Origin: Chitinophaga barathri
GTDB lineage: Bacteria > Bacteroidota > Bacteroidia > Chitinophagales > Chitinophagaceae
Assembly: GCF_003807585.1 (NCBI RefSeq)
Contig: NZ_RMBX01000008.1
Span: 124,001 to 188,000 of the forward strand
Direction: 5' to 3'
Length of the DNA stretch: 64,000 nucleotides
Positions 59,571 through 64,000 of this stretch are shown here, in pieces; within the stretch, counting starts at the first letter, position 1, and each line of letters opens with the position of its first letter. Position numbers and translations under genes: made by a program. Under the pieces are notes generated by a model that was not told the DNA's origin, did not search any database, and was given only the letters and a program-made list of their open reading frames with translations.

Positions 59571-61976
59571 TTAATCTTTTTGGTCTTCCAGCCCCAGTTC
59601 TTTCATCTCCAGGTCCTTTTCATCGTCCAGCGCCTTCCATAATTCCTTCTTCTGCGCCTTCTTTTTTAACGCCTTTTCCATCCACAACAACATCGCCGGA
59701 AGGATCGTCAGGTTCGTCACCATGGCCATCACCAGCGTCAGAGACGTAAGCCAGCCCAGCGCTTTGGTACCCTGGAACTCGGAGAACGCAAAGATCATAA
59801 AGCCCGCAAACAGGATCAGGGATGTGTAAATGATACTCAAACCTGTTTCATTGATCGTCTGCCTAACGGTGGCGGATATATCATAATTGTTGAGCGGCAA
59901 CTCCTGTTTGAAATTCACCAGGAACCGTATAGTCACGTCTATCGCAATACCCAGCGCAATGCTGAAAACCAGCACCGTAGAGGGTTTAATGGCAATATCA
60001 AGCCACCCCATTACGCCGGCGGTCACCAGCAGCGGGATAATGTTCGGCACCAGCGAAATGATCAGCATCCGCCATGAACGGAACAGGTACAGCATACAGA
60101 ACACGATCAGCACAAACGCCAGCAGGATGCTTTCCAGCAACCCGTTGATGATGAACCGGCTGCCTTCCAGGAAGATGATGCTCGTGCCGGTGAATGTCAC
60201 TTTATAATGCGCGGTGTCAAATATCCTGTTCACATGCGGGCGCAATGAATCGATCAGGCGGGGCAGCTCCACAGAGCCCACGTCCGCCATATTCACGCTC
60301 ATACGCGCTACCTGCCGGGTACTGTCCATAAAGGAAGATACCAGCTTGGTGAACATGGAAGCACTGTCCGCCCCGCCCTTCATACGGAGGTAAGGCGCCA
60401 GGAACCCGATGTCGAACTGGTTGGGGATCGCATAGTTCAGGCTGTCCCCGCTGTAGTACGCCTGTTTGGCGAACTTAATGCCTTCCGCCACAGACAGCGG
60501 GCGGGCAAATGCGGGCTGCTGCGAGATGATGCCGCTCAGCTCATCCAGTTTGGTAAGCGTTTGCAGGTTCACCACTCCGTTCTTCTTCTTCGTGTCTATC
60601 ACGATCTCCAGCGGCATTACACCTTTGAAGTTCCGTTCGAAGAATTTCAGGTCTGTATAAAGTTTGTCCTTTTTCGGAATGTCGTCCACGATAAATCCTA
60701 CCGGTTTCAGGCGCATCATGCCCAGGACGGCGGCCAGCACCATCAGGCCGGTGAACAGGTATACCATCGGGCGGTATTTGAACACCAGGGTATTCAGCAG
60801 GTTCAGCACCGCGCGGCATACTTTGTTGTCCAGGTAGCTGGTATGTTTGGTTTTGGGCGGCGGCAGGTAGCTGAGTACGGAGGGCAGGAAAATAAAGGAA
60901 ATGAGGAATACCAGCATGATATTCACCCCTGCCACTACGCCAAAATGTTTGAGCAGCTCGCTTCTGGTGAAATAAAACACCCCAAAACCGATAGCGGCAG
61001 TAAGGTTGGTGAACAGGGTCACGATGCCCATACGCTGCACCATACGCACCAGCGCCACGGTTTTTTCGCCGTGAATGGCGTATTCGGTATGGTACTTATT
61101 GAGGAAATATACACAGTTAGGAATCCCAATCACTACGATCAGCGGAGGAATGAGGCCCGTGAGCAGGGTGATCTTATATCCGCAGAGCACGATCGTGCCC
61201 ACGGACCATATTACGCCCATCGCCACCACGATCATACTCATGAGCACGGCGCTGAAGGAACGGAAAAATATCAGCAGGATAAAAGCGGTAAGCACAAAGG
61301 AAATAGCGAGGAACATTTTCAGTTCATCCGCCACTTTGGTGGCCATGATAGTCCTGATCATGGGCAGGCCGCTCAGCCTTACATCCAGGTTATGTTCTTT
61401 GCCGAAAGCCAGGGCTGTCTTCGAGATGGCGTTCACCACCTTGATACGGCCGGCGGAGTTGAGCACCTCTTTGTTGATATGCACGGCCAGCAGGTAAGTA
61501 TGGCTATGATCGCTGTACAAAAGGCCCCGGTAGAAGGGAAGAGAATAAAAAACATTCGCGAGGCTGTCCAGCTCGGCCTGCGTCTGCGGCAACGGCTGGA
61601 AGAGGGTGACGGCTTTGAGCTTGCGGGTGCTGTCGTCCTTCACAAGGTTCACCGCTACGGGGATGCTGAGGGTATTTTCCACCGCCGGGATCTTCCGCAG
61701 TTCGTCGTTCAGTTTTACGTAAGCGGAAAAGAAAGGCATACTGAAGAGGCTGTCGGTTTCTATACCGATCACCATCATATTGCCGTCTTCCCCGAACTGT
61801 TTCTTAAATGACTGGTATTCAAGCCACTTTGAATTGTCCCTGGGTATAGCGCCCGTAAATTCATAAGACAATTCCACCTTGCTGGCAAAAAATGCCATGA
61901 TGCCTGTGCCTACAAATAATAAAGCCAGAAGCCATAATCGGAATTTTAATACAAAACCTGCCAGGCGCTGCCACAT
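59571..61976 (-). CDS. RND/MMPL-superfamily exporter
   Basis: An 801-residue inner-membrane protein with the duplicated RND plan: one N-terminal helix, a large periplasmic loop, five to six helices (about 215-375), a second single helix (about 405-425), a second loop and a final helix group (about 635-775). The hydrophobic clusters with GIPNCVYFLNKYHTEY and AIDVTIRFLVNFKQEL in the fourth helices are typical of MMPL/SSD proteins. It probably moves lipids or hydrophobic molecules with proton force. No membrane-fusion or outer-membrane partner is adjacent. It is divergent from porZ with a 95-bp gap. Confidence 0.9.
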   Translation of the reverse strand: MWQRLAGFVLKFRLWLLALLFVGTGIMAFFASKVELSYEFTGAIPRDNSKWLEYQSFKKQFGEDGNMMVIGIETDSLFSMPFFSAYVKLNDELRKIPAVENTLSIPVAVNLVKDDSTRKLKAVTLFQPLPQTQAELDSLANVFYSLPFYRGLLYSDHSHTYLLAVHINKEVLNSAGRIKVVNAISKTALAFGKEHNLDVRLSGLPMIRTIMATKVADELKMFLAISFVLTAFILLIFFRSFSAVLMSMIVVAMGVIWSVGTIVLCGYKITLLTGLIPPLIVVIGIPNCVYFLNKYHTEYAIHGEKTVALVRMVQRMGIVTLFTNLTAAIGFGVFYFTRSELLKHFGVVAGVNIMLVFLISFIFLPSVLSYLPPPKTKHTSYLDNKVCRAVLNLLNTLVFKYRPMVYLFTGLMVLAAVLGMMRLKPVGFIVDDIPKKDKLYTDLKFFERNFKGVMPLEIVIDTKKKNGVVNLQTLTKLDELSGIISQQPAFARPLSVAEGIKFAKQAYYSGDSLNYAIPNQFDIGFLAPYLRMKGGADSASMFTKLVSSFMDSTRQVARMSVNMADVGSVELPRLIDSLRPHVNRIFDTAHYKVTFTGTSIIFLEGSRFIINGLLESILLAFVLIVFCMLYLFRSWRMLIISLVPNIIPLLVTAGVMGWLDIAIKPSTVLVFSIALGIAIDVTIRFLVNFKQELPLNNYDISATVRQTINETGLSIIYTSLILFAGFMIFAFSEFQGTKALGWLTSLTLVMAMVTNLTILPAMLLWMEKALKKKAQKKELWKALDDEKDLEMKELGLEDQKD

Positions 61977-62059
61977 AAGTTTTTCTTAGTTTGATTTGGT
62001 AAAGGCCATAAAGGTAACCATTCATTACGATTTATGCATAAGGGATAATTCGTAATTGT

Positions 62060-62067
62060 TACATTTG
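62060..62067 (+). promoter_or_regulatory. -7 promoter box of porZ (TACATTTG)
   Basis: Exact TAnnTTTG match only 4 nt upstream of the ATG at 62072, so transcription would begin at or inside the start codon unless a later start is used. Confidence 0.55.
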
Positions 62068-62071
62068 GGTT

Positions 62072-64000
62072 ATGTTCCTCCGCACCCTGCTGTATTGCCT
62101 CTTCCTTTACGTTCCGGGCGCTTATGCCCAGCTGCTGCCCATCGGGCAATGGCGGGAGCATTTCCCCTGCCGGGAGGCCATAGCGGTGGCGGCGGGAAAG
62201 GACGCGGTGTTCTGTGCCACGCCTTACAGCCTCTTCTCCGTTTCCCAGCCGGGGCATGAATTTACCCGCTACAGCAAGGTGAATGGCCTGCATGACGCTG
62301 GGATTGCCGCCATTGCCTGGCATGAGGCCGGCGCTTCGCTGGTGATCGCCTACCGGAACAGCAACCTGGACGTCCTTCACAACGAAAATGTGGTGAATAT
62401 CCCGGAGATCATGCATCGGCAGACTTCCGGGGACAAACAGATCAGGCATATCGCCTTCAGCGGGCAGCGCGCTTTGCTCAGCACCGGGCTGGGCATCGTT
62501 GTGCTGGACCTGGACCGGAATGAAATTGAAGACACCTGGCTCCCGGCGCTCAACAGCACCGTATTTTCCTGCGCTGTAAACGCTAATACCTGCTATGCAG
62601 CCACCTCCACGGGGGTAAAAAGGGCTTCCCTCCAGGGCAGCAACCTGGCGGACCAGCGCAACTGGGCGGATATTTCCGCCGGCCTTCCTTCCCAGCCCAT
62701 GACGGAGATCGGGGTGGCGGGCGCTTTGGTGATCGGCCGGGTGAAGGACACATTGTTCTCATTGCAGGGAAATGCCTGGGTGAAGTGGTACACTGCCTCC
62801 GCTCCTGTCCTGCGTCTTTCCATTCAATCCAATACCATATTTCTCCATCAGCCTGGCAAGGTGCTGCGCCTTTCCCAGGAACCCGCTGTGATAGCGGAAT
62901 ACAGCCAGCCCAATCTAATTACGTCCCCGGCGGATGCAGTGATCACAGGCGGCAGCACCTGGATCGCGGACGGGCGGAATGGCCTGGTGCTCCATGAAAA
63001 CGGTGTATATGAATCCCTTGTGCCCAACTCTCCCGCGGGTATCGCCACCGGCGATCTGTTCATTCACAACAATGCGCTGTGGGCCGCTTCCGGTGGGGTG
63101 ACGGCCAGCTGGCAGCCGCAGGGCAATACACAGGGGCTTTACCGTTTTGAACAGGAGGAATGGCATAATTATACCTTTCCGCTTCCTTATCACGATATCA
63201 TTTCCTTATCGGCCGGTGGACAGGAAATGTACGCCGGTTCATTTGGCGGCGGCCTTCTCACAATCCCGGAAGGCGGCACCTACACCGGGCTGAAACCACT
63301 CGGCGATTCCCTCATCAGCGGCCTGGCCAGAGATGCGGAAGGTTATCTCTGGGCAAGCTCCTACGGCGCAAACGGCGACCTGCTGGTAAAACGGAAAGAC
63401 AATACCTGGCAACGTTTCACCATTCCTATCTTTCACATCGCGAACGCGGTGAGCCAGATCGTGATAGATGACTCCAACCAGAAATGGATCGTGTCCCCAA
63501 GAGGCAGCGGCGTGCTGGTCCTGAACCATGGCGCGACGGTGGAAAATACACAGGATGATCAGTGGAAGCTTTTCCAGACGGGAGCCGGGAGAGGGAATCT
63601 TCCTTCGGGAGAGGTGTATTGCATTGCAAAAGATAAGGACGGTTGGATGTGGATCGGCACGGCCCGCGGCGTGGGCGTGGTACAGTGTGCGCCGGAAACC
63701 TTCAGCACAGCGGGCTGCGATGCCATATGGCCGGTAGTGCGCCAGGATAATTTTGCGGGTTATCTTTTTCAGAACGAAAGGGTGAACACCATCGCGGTAG
63801 ACGGCGCCAACCGTAAATGGGTAGGCACGCAAAACGGCGCCTGGCTCGTGAGCCCGGACGGCAGCAGCATCATCGAACATTTTATTACGGCCAACAGCCC
63901 GCTCCCCGATAACATCATCCACCGCATCGCGGTACATCCTGAAACCGGGGAAGTATTTTTTGCCACCGCCGCCGGGCTCATTTCCTGGCGAGGCACGGCC
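62072..64000 (+). CDS. porZ: Type IX secretion system protein PorZ-like, N-terminal part (3' end outside window)
   Basis: The frame runs open from ATG 62072 to the last base of the window, 643 codons, with no stop. A signal peptide (MFLRTLLYCLFLYVPGAYAQ) precedes repeated beta-propeller blades of the 'two-component regulator propeller' kind (DAVFCATPYSLFSVSQPGHEFTRYSKVNGLHDAGIAAIAW; DKDGWMWIGTARGVGVV; VDGANRKWVGTQNGAWLV). The opening GQWREHFPCREAIAVA and this architecture fit PorZ, a surface protein of the type IX secretion machinery that helps transfer A-LPS to cargo. The expected C-terminal domain lies beyond the window, so the call is not complete. Confidence 0.8.
   Translation, partial: MFLRTLLYCLFLYVPGAYAQLLPIGQWREHFPCREAIAVAAGKDAVFCATPYSLFSVSQPGHEFTRYSKVNGLHDAGIAAIAWHEAGASLVIAYRNSNLDVLHNENVVNIPEIMHRQTSGDKQIRHIAFSGQRALLSTGLGIVVLDLDRNEIEDTWLPALNSTVFSCAVNANTCYAATSTGVKRASLQGSNLADQRNWADISAGLPSQPMTEIGVAGALVIGRVKDTLFSLQGNAWVKWYTASAPVLRLSIQSNTIFLHQPGKVLRLSQEPAVIAEYSQPNLITSPADAVITGGSTWIADGRNGLVLHENGVYESLVPNSPAGIATGDLFIHNNALWAASGGVTASWQPQGNTQGLYRFEQEEWHNYTFPLPYHDIISLSAGGQEMYAGSFGGGLLTIPEGGTYTGLKPLGDSLISGLARDAEGYLWASSYGANGDLLVKRKDNTWQRFTIPIFHIANAVSQIVIDDSNQKWIVSPRGSGVLVLNHGATVENTQDDQWKLFQTGAGRGNLPSGEVYCIAKDKDGWMWIGTARGVGVVQCAPETFSTAGCDAIWPVVRQDNFAGYLFQNERVNTIAVDGANRKWVGTQNGAWLVSPDGSSIIEHFITANSPLPDNIIHRIAVHPETGEVFFATAAGLISWRGTA

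Overview
The window looks like the chromosome of a member of the Bacteroidota, most likely family Chitinophagaceae (Chitinophaga-like). The evidence is three SusC/SusD outer-membrane pairs, a PF14905-type TonB-dependent receptor, DUF5686 and TolB-like outer-membrane proteins, a Bat-type MoxR/DUF58/VWA operon, a PorZ-like gene of the type IX secretion system, a single-chain glycyl-tRNA synthetase, and about a dozen promoters with the Bacteroidota -7 box TAnnTTTG. No rRNA, tRNA, CRISPR array or intact insertion sequence was seen. All assignments come from reading the sequence and family knowledge; no database search was run.

Layout. 1-9.6 kb: the end of a ferredoxin-reductase-like gene, a palindromic intergenic repeat, glyS, a dtd/MazG-like pair divergent from arfB, a polysaccharide flippase, a metallo-beta-lactamase-fold hydrolase, a very large TolB-like outer-membrane protein and DUF5071. 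9.6-16.4 kb: dgkA with a winged-helix regulator and membrane protein, a DUF5686 protein, an XRE regulator, vanZ-like/gcvH, a secreted cyclophilin and a small conserved ORF. 16.6-21.9 kb: MoxR, DUF58, a BatD-like protein and BatA (the operon stops there, without BatB/C/D), then rsgA and two previously unlisted tiny lipoproteins. 21.9-31.1 kb: gamma-carbonic anhydrase, class III aminotransferase, OmpA lipoprotein, DUF937, prfA, amidohydrolase, MscS channel, thioredoxin-fold protein, MerR regulator and M23 peptidase. 31.4-43.9 kb: alaS, a TonB receptor with DUF6249 divergent from a sigma factor and its putative anti-sigma partner, a PDZ-only protein, VOC protein, aldehyde dehydrogenase, gatB and a TlpA-like lipoprotein.

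43.9-58.1 kb is an accessory outer-membrane import region: three consecutive susC-susD pairs on the minus strand, each with its own promoter region and (for two of them) a clear terminator, but with no glycoside hydrolase, sulfatase, peptidase, hybrid two-component system or sigma/anti-sigma gene beside them. It is followed by a degenerate IS1595-like transposase gene, an RND/MMPL exporter and the 5' part of porZ, which runs off the window.

The most interesting signal is at 36972-37056. Two identical promoter-like modules (TATTTGACAG, 15 nt, GGTTACATTT) face each other around one centre between the sigma-factor operon and the DUF6249/TonB-receptor operon, while the spacers between the boxes differ. 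This suggests one factor, perhaps the encoded sigma factor, controls both operons from mutually exclusive promoters. Other points of note are the loss of catalytic residues in the transposase, the TolB-like protein's pseudo-peptidase domain, the paired micro-lipoproteins, and several genes whose -7 box lies so close to the start codon that leaderless mRNAs are predicted.
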